Source: Congzhengia minquanensis (GTDB taxonomy: Bacteria > Bacillota > Clostridia > UBA1381 > UBA9506). From it: a stretch of DNA of 64,000 nt. Below the pieces are notes generated by a model. It did no database searches, was not told the origin of the DNA, and was given only the letters and a program-made list of their open reading frames with translations. A program made the position numbers and the translations under genes. Positions 9,122 to 16,103 of the stretch are shown in pieces. The stretch is from assembly GCF_014384785.1 (NCBI RefSeq), contig NZ_JACRSU010000006.1, forward strand, positions 34,899 to 98,898. The letters run 5' to 3'. Positions within the stretch are counted from its first letter, which is position 1. Each line of letters starts with the position of its first letter.

Positions 9122-9368
9122 TTACCTCACGGGCAAACGTGATTACCTCGTTAAATTCATCCATGCTGTCAAAGTCGTCGGGGGTTAGCCCCTTGGGGTC
9201 AACAATCACATGCTCAAAAAGATATTTGGAAAGCTTTTCGACGCTTGTATTGTTTGTTCCCTCAATGTAGCTGTCGTCCACCGCCTTTAATGCCGCGGAA
9301 ATGCCGTTAAACTGTGCGGTATATTCCTTGCCGTTAATTTTCTTTTTTGCTGTATAAAAATTTACCAT
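9060..9368 (-). CDS. Tail assembly chaperone, short form (XkdN-like)
   Basis: This 102-residue protein lies between tail tube and tape measure, the conserved place of the tail assembly chaperone. Residues 1-50 are strand-rich, with YTAQFNGISAALKAVDD, and the second half is helical and highly charged, ending in a lysine-rich tail. In long-tailed phages this gene usually makes two products, a short form and a frameshifted long form, that coat the tape measure during tube assembly; the frame needed for the long form is present here (8906-9121). ATG at 9368 after a purine-rich site. Confidence 0.82.
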   Translation of the reverse strand: MVNFYTAKKKINGKEYTAQFNGISAALKAVDDSYIEGTNNTSVEKLSKYLFEHVIVDPKGLTPDDFDSMDEFNEVITFAREVMQGNFREKKEQKSNTKASKE

Positions 9369-9431
9369 TATTCTCCTCCTATAAAATGACAGGGGGCGTT
9401 TTCATTCGGCCCCCTGCCCCTGCTCCCGGTT

Positions 9432-9884
9432 TTATTCCTCTCCGCCTTCTTCTGTGCCGCTTTCAGGCATATCGTTTGCACCGCTTGTGCTTTCAATGTA
9501 ACCGTCAAAAACCATAAAAGCAAATTCCAAATCCTCGGCTTCCGCGCCCAGGGAAAACTCCGGTGCTTCTGAAACGTTAGCCATAGAACCGCCCAGACGA
9601 ACTCCTAAAGCCTTGTTAATTACCGACACAGGGAACGCCTCGCTTTGGTTCTGAAGGTTGATTAAATGTCCCAGTTGTGGGCTTGTGGGCTGAACCGCAA
9701 TCGTCAGGGTGTAAAGCGAGTTATTAATTTCGCTTTTCACAACATCGCCCTGGGCCCCAACAACCGGCTCAAAAAACGCCTCTTCCTTTTCCCATGTTAT
9801 CATGTCTTCGCCCAGTCCAGTGATATTTACGCCGTTAATCGTAACAATACATTCTTTTGCATTATATGTTGTAATATTTGCCAT
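9432..9884 (-). CDS. Tail tube protein (DUF3277-like)
   Basis: This 150-residue protein has the features of a contractile-tail tube subunit: a short start (NAKECIVTINGVNITGL), then the family phrase about a mixed acidic segment (EEAFFEPVVGAQGDVVKSE) and a strand pair LYTLTIAVQPTSPQLGHL. The C-terminus is acidic and glycine-rich. Gene order (sheath, tube, chaperone) fits. The family resembles DUF3277, found next to sheath genes in many Gram-positive prophages; that name is from recall. Confidence 0.8.
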   Translation of the reverse strand: MANITTYNAKECIVTINGVNITGLGEDMITWEKEEAFFEPVVGAQGDVVKSEINNSLYTLTIAVQPTSPQLGHLINLQNQSEAFPVSVINKALGVRLGGSMANVSEAPEFSLGAEAEDLEFAFMVFDGYIESTSGANDMPESGTEEGGEE

Positions 9885-9938
9885 TTTAGTAACCTCCTTA
9901 AAATTATATAACCTTTGATTTTTGTACCATTTTGTTCA

Positions 9939-10901
9939 TTAAACAATAATGTCGCCCTGAATTTCCGCTTCGTGGACAGCTCCTGCCAATATGAATTTAA
10001 ACCAGCCGTAAGGATATTTCCTTGCTTTTCTGTCCGCATCCGTGGTCTGGCTTCTCAATGCAAAAGAAGCTGCATAGGCTGGTGTGCCGTCGTCGTTTGT
10101 GGCAATCATGCCGTTGTTATAGCCCATTCTAAGAGCTTCAACCGTAGCGCTTTCCAGCATGGAAATTCCGGTATTGTCATAAGGAATCTTTGCAGAATTA
10201 TTGAACAGTTTCTGTGTCTTGTAAGCAATGTTTTTGATAATGAAATCTCCGCTGTCGACAATATCGATATATTCACCATTGGTTGTTTTGCCCTCCGATG
10301 TCACATTATCCCCTGCTTTTGTTACAAAGGTAATGCCGCCGGCTGTGTGAATGGCATCAATTTTCGTGTCGCTAATCTCCATGGGAGGAATGCCGGTTAA
10401 AATCAAATTCTTATAGGTAAAGCTTCCGGCAGGTCTGCCAGCTGTTTCGCCAATTAGCGCTGCTGCAGCCAGCGGGTTTGTGTGAACAAAACCAACGATC
10501 CGTTCTAAGTCTTCGAAATTTTTTAATTCAGATTCGTTTGCAACAGATGTAAAACACAGCTTGTCCTTCATGGAAACTGCCTTTGTGTCACCGTCCACAA
10601 TCATGAACTGTCTCCAACCCTTTTCTGCAATGGCTTCCAGTTTCTCTTTCAATGTTTCACCCTGCGCCAGGGTAAACTGCACAACACCAATTTTGTCCGG
10701 TGCATTTGTTTGCATAAATATCAGCTCTGCTGCCTTATAGGTGTTTGTTGTTGTCGCAAATTTGTCTTTTACTTCTGCAAGTGTTCTGCATTCTGTAAAT
10801 TCAATTGCCGTTTCTCCTGTGCTGACAATCAGCGGAAACTCTGTTCCCGCATTTCCCAAAGGTTTTTTTAAATTAATTGTTACTTTTACATCAAGTCCCA
10901 T
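9939..10901 (-). CDS. Contractile tail sheath protein (DUF3383-like)
   Basis: This 320-residue protein precedes the tube gene and has a sheath-like layout: a strand-rich N-terminus, an alpha/beta middle (residues 90-170, including KGWRQFMIVDGDTKA and LERIVGFVHTNPLAAAALIGE) and a C-terminal domain ending in YGWFKFILAGAVHEAEIQGDI, which would join neighbouring subunits. It matches the smaller single-core sheath type seen with DUF3277 tubes. The presence of a sheath makes this tail contractile. ATG at 10901 after AGGAGGTC. Confidence 0.85.
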   Translation of the reverse strand: MGLDVKVTINLKKPLGNAGTEFPLIVSTGETAIEFTECRTLAEVKDKFATTTNTYKAAELIFMQTNAPDKIGVVQFTLAQGETLKEKLEAIAEKGWRQFMIVDGDTKAVSMKDKLCFTSVANESELKNFEDLERIVGFVHTNPLAAAALIGETAGRPAGSFTYKNLILTGIPPMEISDTKIDAIHTAGGITFVTKAGDNVTSEGKTTNGEYIDIVDSGDFIIKNIAYKTQKLFNNSAKIPYDNTGISMLESATVEALRMGYNNGMIATNDDGTPAYAASFALRSQTTDADRKARKYPYGWFKFILAGAVHEAEIQGDIIV

Positions 10902-10946
10902 TTTTGTGACCTCCTAATTTTTAAAATTCAATTTGTGTTATTGAAA

Positions 10947-11444
10947 CTAAAACTGATTTCGGCAAAAGGATATGCCGCCAATTTCTGCTTCTTCAATATA
11001 GCCGGTTTCTTCTATGGCAGACTGAACCTCGTTCAAAAACCAAAACACAACGTCAAAGCTATACTGAACTTCCTCTGTGTTTCCCTCAGCGCCGTCTGCG
11101 CTGACAATCTCTGCTACCGAAAGCACCGTAACGCCGTTGTCGCTCAAATATACCGTGCCCAAATGATCCAGCCAGTTACGGGCTTTAACAGCAAGCGCCG
11201 CAGCTTCGTCGATGTCATCTGACCGCAAGGTAACGGTCCAGGTCTGCGTGGCAGGTTTTCTGTCATATCCGTCGTCAAACTGCTCCCATGCCCCGCCCTT
11301 ATCTTCCAACAAGCTGGGAATGGAATAGGAACAGTAGGGATATGCTGTTTGTGCTCCTGTCTGATTGTTTCTTACCACAGGGATTTCCAAATAGCTTGAA
11401 AGCCCCTGCACCACTGTTTCTTTCAAAGCGCTTAAGCCGCTCAT
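10947..11444 (-). CDS. Tail completion / terminator-like protein
   Basis: The first gene of the tail block encodes 165 residues with an alpha-beta pattern: an N-terminal helix (LKETVVQGLSSYL), a turn with proline (YPYCSYSIPS), strands with the acidic spacer RKPATQTWTVTLRS, and a helix DEAAALAVKARNWLDHLG. This suits small tail-completion or neck proteins such as the LIC_12616-like group that cap the sheath and tube. In a complete phage, head-tail connector genes would lie upstream; here there is only a 316-base leader and then tRNA genes. The assignment is by position and general fold. Confidence 0.6.
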   Translation of the reverse strand: MSGLSALKETVVQGLSSYLEIPVVRNNQTGAQTAYPYCSYSIPSLLEDKGGAWEQFDDGYDRKPATQTWTVTLRSDDIDEAAALAVKARNWLDHLGTVYLSDNGVTVLSVAEIVSADGAEGNTEEVQYSFDVVFWFLNEVQSAIEETGYIEEAEIGGISFCRNQF

Positions 11445-11484
11445 AATATCGCCTGCCTTTCTGCTTTCCTTTGTAGTTTTAAAT

Positions 11485-11542
11485 CCGTTTAGAATTTGTC
11501 TGCTTTCCTTATAGAAAAGCTAAAGAATGCCTCCGTTTAGAA
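11485..11542. repeat. Short direct repeats in the tail-module leader
   Basis: CCGTTTAGAA occurs at 11485-11494 and 11533-11542, and CTGCTTTCCTT occurs at 11461-11471 and 11500-11510. The two interleaved pairs give the impression of a degenerate tandem unit of 40-48 bases upstream of the first tail gene. They could be protein-binding sites or simply a duplication. Confidence 0.35.
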
Positions 11543-11658
11543 GGTATAAAAAATAAGCCTGTTTAACGACTGTTGCTTAAAGTCAAAAAGATGCAATACA
11601 CGGTTAGAAGTATACTGGCCCAAGCCGTTTCTGTTTTTCATCTTTCATTACAGTTTAC

Positions 11659-11688
11659 ACTATAGCACAGATATAACCGCAACTACAA
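11659..11688 (-). promoter_or_regulatory. Candidate promoter of the tail module
   Basis: On the minus strand TTGTAG (11683-11688) and TATAGT (11659-11664) are separated by 18 bases. Transcription would start near 11652 and leave a leader of about 200 bases before the first tail gene. No better promoter is seen in the gap 11445-11723, which holds no gene. Confidence 0.4.
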
Positions 11689-11723
11689 GAAAGTAGTACA
11701 AATATTTCAAAAAAACAAATTAA

Positions 11724-11754
11724 AAACCGCTTAACCCTATTGGTTAAGCGGTTT
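11724..11754 (-). terminator. Intrinsic terminator of the tRNA operon
   Basis: A perfect 13-base-pair stem (11724-11736 with 11742-11754) and a 5-base loop is followed on the minus strand by a T-rich run. It lies just after tRNA-Lys, the last tRNA, and ends that transcript before the tail module. Confidence 0.8.
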
Positions 11755-11759
11755 CTTCG

Positions 11760-11835
11760 TGGTGATCCATCGGAGATTCGAACTCCGGACACCTTGATTA
11801 AAAGTCAAGTGCTCTGCCAACTGAGCTAATGGATC
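11760..11835 (-). tRNA. tRNA-Lys (UUU)
   Basis: Cloverleaf with acceptor GATCCAT pairing with ATGGATC, anticodon loop CTTTTAA (anticodon TTT) and T-loop TTCGAAT. The 3' CCA is encoded (11760-11762). Last gene of the six-tRNA operon. Confidence 0.97.
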
Positions 11836-11858
11836 ATTATGAAATTATGTAAAAAATA

Positions 11859-11934
11859 TGGCTGGGCTGGCAGGACTCGAACCTACGAAATGCCAGAATC
11901 AAAATCTAGTGCCTTACCACTTGGCTACAGCCCA
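11859..11934 (-). tRNA. tRNA-Gln (UUG)
   Basis: Acceptor TGGGCTG pairs with CAGCCCA; anticodon loop TTTTGAT gives anticodon TTG. The 3' CCA is encoded. It is very similar to the next tRNA upstream, from which it differs mainly in the anticodon stem-loop. Confidence 0.97.
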
Positions 11935-11945
11935 ATAAAAAAGAT

Positions 11946-12022
11946 TGGCTGGGATGGCAGGACTCGAACCTACGAAATGCCGGAATCAGAATCCGGTGCC
12001 TTACCAACTTGGCGACATCCCA
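11946..12022 (-). tRNA. tRNA-Gln (CUG)
   Basis: Acceptor TGGGATG pairs with CATCCCA; anticodon loop TTCTGAT gives anticodon CTG. The 3' CCA is encoded. Likely a tandem duplicate of tRNA-Gln(UUG) with an altered anticodon. Confidence 0.96.
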
Positions 12023-12084
12023 ATCCACTACTCGGATTTAACTTGTCCGAATATATAAAAATTTATACGGAGCTGCTAAAAGAA

Positions 12085-12162
12085 TGGGGTGGATAATCGG
12101 AGTCGAACCGACGACCTCTAGAGCCACAATCTAGCGCTCTAACCAACTGAGCTATATCCACC
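12085..12162 (-). tRNA. tRNA-His (GUG)
   Basis: Acceptor GTGGATA pairs with TATCCAC, with the extra G at position -1 facing C73, as expected for tRNA-His. Anticodon loop TTGTGGC gives anticodon GTG. The 3' CCA is encoded. Confidence 0.97.
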
Positions 12163-12179
12163 AGACAAGCGGCTATACG

Positions 12180-12256
<77 letters not shown>

Positions 12257-12265
12257 ATCATTTGG

Positions 12266-12340
12266 TGGAGCGGGTGATGGGAATCGAACCCACACGACCA
12301 GCTTGGAAGGCTGGGATTCTAGCCATTGAACTACACCCGC
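12266..12340 (-). tRNA. tRNA-Gly (UCC)
   Basis: Acceptor GCGGGTG pairs with CACCCGC; anticodon loop CTTCCAA gives anticodon TCC. The 3' CCA is encoded. First gene of the operon, about 20 bases after the predicted transcription start. Confidence 0.97.
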
Positions 12341-12367
12341 ATTTCCTTTCGTTTACCGACCTTGACT

Positions 12368-12396
12368 ATTATACCAGCAAAACAATGTGTTGTCAA
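12368..12396 (-). promoter_or_regulatory. Consensus sigma-A promoter of the tRNA operon
   Basis: TTGACA (12391-12396), a 17-base spacer and TATAAT (12368-12373) match the sigma-A consensus at all twelve positions. Its place just upstream of tRNA-Gly fits strong constitutive expression of the tRNA operon. Confidence 0.9.
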
Positions 12397-12432
12397 GTAC
12401 TTTTTTAAATTTTTCCAAAAAAACTTCACATG

Positions 12433-12461
12433 TTGCTTTTTTCGCCAAATGATGGTATACT
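12433..12461 (+). promoter_or_regulatory. Promoter of the SLH glucosaminidase gene
   Basis: TTGCTT (12433-12438), 17 bases, TATACT (12456-12461), about 100 bases upstream of the start codon. It diverges from the tRNA promoter. Confidence 0.55.
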
Positions 12462-12560
12462 AAAGAAAACAACGTTAGTATATGGAATATATCTTGTTTT
12501 TATGAATATAGTTTATTGTACAGGCTTTAAAAATTACACTATGTTAAAGAGGGTAAGACG

Positions 12561-13736
12561 ATGCAGAAAAAAATAATTTATTTGTGTTTTGTAATCACTG
12601 TTTTTATCACCATGAATTTTCACGCCATTGCTGGAAATAATTCAAAAAACAACAGTTTTGTAGACATTGACGCAAACTTTTCGTGGGCTGAAGAGGCCAT
12701 TGACGAATTGGTGAAACGCGGCGTGCTTTCCGGAATGGACGGCAAATCCTTTGCGCCGTCTTCCGCTGTAACAAAAGAACAATTTGCAAAAATGCTTGTT
12801 TTAGCGTTAGATATTGAACTCATTGAGGGCGCCGACACAGGCTACAGCGATGTAGCAAAAGACCGTTGGTCTGCCAGCTATATTAACACCGCAAAAAATT
12901 ATTTGGCAGACGACAGTTTTGGTTCCGGCAATTTTAACCCGGCAGAAAATTATACCCGTGAAAAATGTGCCTATGCCGTTTCAATGGCATTAGGAATCGG
13001 TTCTGATGAAAAAAACCTTTTGGATAAAAATATCATTTCCTCAAATTTTACCGACGGCAGCGACATCACCTCCAGCCTCACCACGCCGGTGGCAATTGCT
13101 GCAGAGCGCGGAATTGTAAAAGGGGCAGATGGCCTGCTCCGCCCCAAGGGCGATGTTACAAGAGCAGAAGCCGCAGTAATTCTATACCGTGCAATCAACT
13201 ATAAAGACCGCAACTCTCAAAACCTTTATATCACCCAAACACCAATTGTGGGTGAAAGCAAAGTAACTTTAGAACAGGCAAAAAAGTGGGCACAGAACAA
13301 CGGCGCCCATCAACGGTTTATTGATATTGCAGATTATTATTGGAAATACGGCGAAATTACCGGTATGCGGCCGGAGATTTTGTATGGACAAGCTGCTAAA
13401 GAAACCGCTTTTGGAAAGTATACCGGCCAGGTAAAGCCCGAACAGAACAACTGGGCGGGAATTAAAATTAAAAATCCTTCCGGTGACAAACCAGAAGACC
13501 ACGAAACTTTTGCCACGCCAGACGACGGCGTGCGGGCGCATTTTAACCATATGTCCCAATATACTGGAATCGCTCCTGTGGGCGAACCTCACGACCGCTA
13601 TTATGTTTTAAACTCAATGGCATGGCGCGGCACGGTGAAAAACGTGGAACAGCTTGGCGGCAAGTGGGCCCCCGACGTAACCTATGGCTACAGTATTGTA
13701 GTAAACCTTCTGCGTCCTATGGAAAATACTAAATAA
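12561..13736 (+). CDS. SLH-anchored N-acetylglucosaminidase-like cell-wall protein
   Basis: This 391-residue exported protein starts with a signal peptide (hydrophobic residues 4-24). Three S-layer-homology repeats follow (about 32-75, 90-140 and 150-205; for example WAEEAIDELVKRGVLSG and the final GDVTRAEAAVILYRAI). SLH repeats hold proteins on pyruvylated wall polymers. The C-terminal domain (about 230-391) looks like a glucosaminidase/lysozyme-like wall hydrolase, with ILYGQAAKETAFGKY carrying a likely catalytic glutamate and NNWAGIKIKNPSG downstream. It probably trims peptidoglycan at the surface. ATG follows AGAGGG and the gene ends at a bidirectional terminator. Confidence 0.85.
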   Translation: MQKKIIYLCFVITVFITMNFHAIAGNNSKNNSFVDIDANFSWAEEAIDELVKRGVLSGMDGKSFAPSSAVTKEQFAKMLVLALDIELIEGADTGYSDVAKDRWSASYINTAKNYLADDSFGSGNFNPAENYTREKCAYAVSMALGIGSDEKNLLDKNIISSNFTDGSDITSSLTTPVAIAAERGIVKGADGLLRPKGDVTRAEAAVILYRAINYKDRNSQNLYITQTPIVGESKVTLEQAKKWAQNNGAHQRFIDIADYYWKYGEITGMRPEILYGQAAKETAFGKYTGQVKPEQNNWAGIKIKNPSGDKPEDHETFATPDDGVRAHFNHMSQYTGIAPVGEPHDRYYVLNSMAWRGTVKNVEQLGGKWAPDVTYGYSIVVNLLRPMENTK

Positions 13737-13750
13737 TTATCTTAAAATGC

Positions 13751-13782
13751 AAAAAAGCGCCCCAATCACGGAGCGCTTTTTT
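13751..13782. terminator. Bidirectional terminator
   Basis: An AAAAAAGCGC / GCGCTTTTTT hairpin lies between two convergent genes and has a T-run on both strands. Confidence 0.85.
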
Positions 13783-13789
13783 CATGCCG

Positions 13790-14668
13790 TTAAAGTGTAA
13801 CAAACTCGCCGCCGCGGCATTTTTTTAAGTAGTTTAAGGCGTAAACCTGCCCGGTATATTCCAAATCTCCCTTATAAACCGGGTCGTGAAACCCTTCTAT
13901 GTCGATGCTGCCAGTATAACCGTTCATGCGCAAAATTGAGATGATATCTGTCCAGTTGCTGTCGCCGAAGCCCGGCGTTCTGTGCCAAACAAACTTTTCT
14001 TTTCCGCAAATGCCTTGCTCTTTCACAATGTCCCAGGCTATGGTGGCGTCTTTTCCGTGAACGTTAAAAATCTTCTTCACCCACTTACGAAGCTGCGGAA
14101 TGGGGTCAACAAGCTGCACCATCTGGTGACACGGCTCCCACTGAAGTCCTACATTGTCGTAGGGCACCGCCTCAAACATCAGCTCCCAGGCCGCAGGGGA
14201 AAACGCAATGTTGTAGCTTCCCCGATTCCAGTCACCGTCCATATTGCAGTTTTCAAAGGCAATTTTAAGTCCTTTCTCCCCTGCCCGTTGAGCAAGAGGC
14301 GCAAACACCTCTTGAAATTTCGGAACAGATTCTTCAACCGGTCTGTCCGGCAGCCTGCCGGCAAACCCCGCCACAAGGTCTGTCCCGAAAAGAGACGCGC
14401 AGTCAATCAGCTGTTTTAAGCCCTCATTCGCCTGACTGCCCTCTTCCGTGTTCACCAGCGGGTTCCCGTAAAGGCCGATACTGGAAATAGTGCAGTCCGT
14501 GTCCGCTAAAATGCGTTTCACACTGTCTGCCAGTTTCACTAGGTCACAGCCTCCCAGCGTCTTCCAAAAGGTAATGGAAAAAGTCTCAAATCCATAGGAA
14601 ATAAGTTTTGGCATAACACTTTCCACCTTGTCGGCAGAAATCAGTGTTCCAATTTTTATGTCGTGCAT
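13790..14668 (-). CDS. Sugar phosphate isomerase/epimerase family protein (TIM barrel)
   Basis: This 292-residue protein belongs to the xylose-isomerase-like TIM-barrel (AP endonuclease 2) superfamily. Typical pieces are IKIGTLIS at the first strand, GLKIAFENCNMDG with a metal-binding glutamate near residue 160, VGLQWEPCHQ, FNVHGKDATI with the conserved HGKD, and GYTGSIDIEGFHDP near the end. Enzymes of this group isomerise or epimerise sugars or cyclitols with a divalent metal in the cytoplasm. The exact substrate cannot be read from the sequence. It is the last gene of a minus-strand run after smpB, 27 bases downstream. Confidence 0.82.
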   Translation of the reverse strand: MHDIKIGTLISADKVESVMPKLISYGFETFSITFWKTLGGCDLVKLADSVKRILADTDCTISSIGLYGNPLVNTEEGSQANEGLKQLIDCASLFGTDLVAGFAGRLPDRPVEESVPKFQEVFAPLAQRAGEKGLKIAFENCNMDGDWNRGSYNIAFSPAAWELMFEAVPYDNVGLQWEPCHQMVQLVDPIPQLRKWVKKIFNVHGKDATIAWDIVKEQGICGKEKFVWHRTPGFGDSNWTDIISILRMNGYTGSIDIEGFHDPVYKGDLEYTGQVYALNYLKKCRGGEFVTL

Positions 14669-14695
14669 CTTGTGTTCCTCCTCAAAAATGTCTTT

Positions 14696-15160
14696 TTAAT
14701 TCATGCGCGCTTTCACGGCCCGGTCCATGCTGCGTTTTGCGTCGCGCTCGGCAATAGACTCCCGCTTGTCATAGGCCTTTTTGCCCCGGGCAAGGCCCAA
14801 TTCCACTTTTACCTTACTGCCCAGAAAATAAACCGACAGAGGAATGAGCGAATATCCCTTTTCTTTCGTTTTTCCAATCAGGCGCATAATCTCTTTTTTG
14901 TGAAGCAGCAGCCGCCTGTCCCTTAAGGGGTCGCGGTTAAAAATGTTGCCTTGCTCGTAGGGGCTGATGTGCATACCAATTAAAATAGCCTCTCCGGTAC
15001 GCAGCGAAACATAGCTGTCTTTTAAATTCACATTTCCCGCACGGACAGACTTTACCTCCGTACCAAACAGCTCAATGCCGGCCTCAATTTTTTCGTCAAC
15101 AAAATAGTCGTGAAACGCCTTTTTGTTATTGCTAATGAGTTTCTTTGATTTATGTTCCAT
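14696..15160 (-). CDS. smpB: SsrA-binding protein SmpB
   Basis: This 154-residue protein matches SmpB throughout: [30 protein letters not shown] opening, [10 protein letters not shown], the H-bearing [16 protein letters not shown], and a basic C-terminal tail ending [13 protein letters not shown]. SmpB binds tmRNA and brings it to stalled ribosomes for rescue and tagging. The tmRNA gene was not found nearby. ATG 15160 follows an AGGGGGAG site. Confidence 0.97.
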   Translation of the reverse strand: MEHKSKKLISNNKKAFHDYFVDEKIEAGIELFGTEVKSVRAGNVNLKDSYVSLRTGEAILIGMHISPYEQGNIFNRDPLRDRRLLLHKKEIMRLIGKTKEKGYSLIPLSVYFLGSKVKVELGLARGKKAYDKRESIAERDAKRSMDRAVKARMN

Positions 15161-15196
15161 GAAACTCCCCCTTTTTATCTTAGTCCTGTCAAAAAT

Positions 15197-15220
15197 ATAC
15201 CGCCCTTGTCCGGGCGGTAT
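15197..15220 (-). terminator. Terminator after hpf
   Basis: The 9-base-pair stem ATACCGCCC / GGGCGGTAT is followed on the minus strand by ATTTTTG. It lies between hpf and smpB. Confidence 0.75.
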
Positions 15221-15232
15221 ACCGTTTTATTT

Positions 15233-15781
15233 TTAATCTACTTCAATTAAACCATAATCGCCTTTTTTCCGGCGGTAAACCACGTTGGCCTCTCCCGTTT
15301 CGCCGTTGGTAAAAATAAAGAAGTTGTGGCCAATGAGTTCCATCTGCAAAACCGCTTCCTCCGGTGTCATAGGCTTGCTCTCAATTTTTTTCGACCTTAC
15401 GATTTTAATGTCACCCTCAGGCTCTGTAGAATTTTCAGGATAGTCTAAAATCTTATCAAACGCTACGTTTTCAACATATTCCTTCTTCATTTTCTTTTCA
15501 AGCCTGGTTTTATTTCTGCGGAGTTGGCGCTCTAAAATGTCTACTGCATTGTCGATTGACGTATACATGTCCGTGGTGGTTTCCTCCACCCTCAGCATAA
15601 GGCTGCCGGAATGAATTGTGGCTTCCACAACCTGGTCTTCACGCTGCACGCTGAGCGTTACAAACGCCTCCGTGTCCTTGTAAAAATACCTGTCGAGTTT
15701 GGAAAACCGGTCTTCCACTCTTGCCTTTAAGGCGTCTGTCAATCCGATTTGCTTTCCTGTAATTGTGATTTTCATTACCAT
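15233..15781 (-). CDS. hpf: Ribosome hibernation promoting factor, long form
   Basis: This 182-residue protein has the N-terminal S30AE/RaiA domain (residues 1-105, MKITITGKQIGLTDALKARV to the lysine-rich helix) and the C-terminal dimerisation domain of long HPF (about 125-182, KPMTPEEAVLQMELIGHNFF and VVYRRKKGDYGLIEVD). Long HPF pairs 70S ribosomes into inactive 100S dimers in slow growth. A leader of about 200 bases with a hairpin close to the ribosome site may add post-transcriptional control. The start may be the second ATG (residue 3); both follow AAGGAGTGG. Confidence 0.96.
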   Translation of the reverse strand: MVMKITITGKQIGLTDALKARVEDRFSKLDRYFYKDTEAFVTLSVQREDQVVEATIHSGSLMLRVEETTTDMYTSIDNAVDILERQLRRNKTRLEKKMKKEYVENVAFDKILDYPENSTEPEGDIKIVRSKKIESKPMTPEEAVLQMELIGHNFFIFTNGETGEANVVYRRKKGDYGLIEVD

Positions 15782-15803
15782 CCACTCCTTTTTGATTTTT
15801 TGC

Positions 15804-15833
15804 TTACCGCAGCAAAAAACACGGCAGCGGTAA
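15804..15833 (-). promoter_or_regulatory. Hairpin in the hpf leader
   Basis: TTACCGC (15804-15810) and GCGGTAA (15827-15833) can pair just upstream of the hpf ribosome site. The rest of the 322-base gap before dacA holds only AT-rich sequence and promoters. Confidence 0.35.
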
Positions 15834-15996
15834 AAACACGATTTACTCGTGCTTCTTTAGTATAAATATCCACTTCAGGTTCCATTCATTCCTAAATCTG
15901 AAACAGATATTATATCTACACCTTTGTGCACTTTCTACAAGCAGATTGTAAATTATTTAACTATTCATACTAAAACTTTCCCTGTTGTTTGATTTT

Positions 15997-16024
15997 ATTA
16001 TACCACATTATAGAAAAAATTCAA
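15997..16024 (-). promoter_or_regulatory. Promoter of hpf
   Basis: TTGAAT (16019-16024), 16 bases, TATAAT (15997-16002) on the minus strand, giving a leader of about 210 bases. Confidence 0.55.
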
Positions 16025-16103
16025 CGTATTTTTTACTGGATTAACAAATATTTAATCTTTTGGCCTCATATACTGAATTAGTTTATAGCGGGGGGTATTC
16101 TAT

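Noticed and set aside
11839..12096. An 85-codon plus-strand frame
   Set aside because: It runs through two tRNA-Gln genes; the repeated protein pattern is the tRNA sequence read as codons.
14669..15232. tmRNA (ssrA) next to smpB
   Set aside because: Looked for a tRNA-like end and a tag frame close to smpB; the short gaps on both sides have no room for one and show no match.
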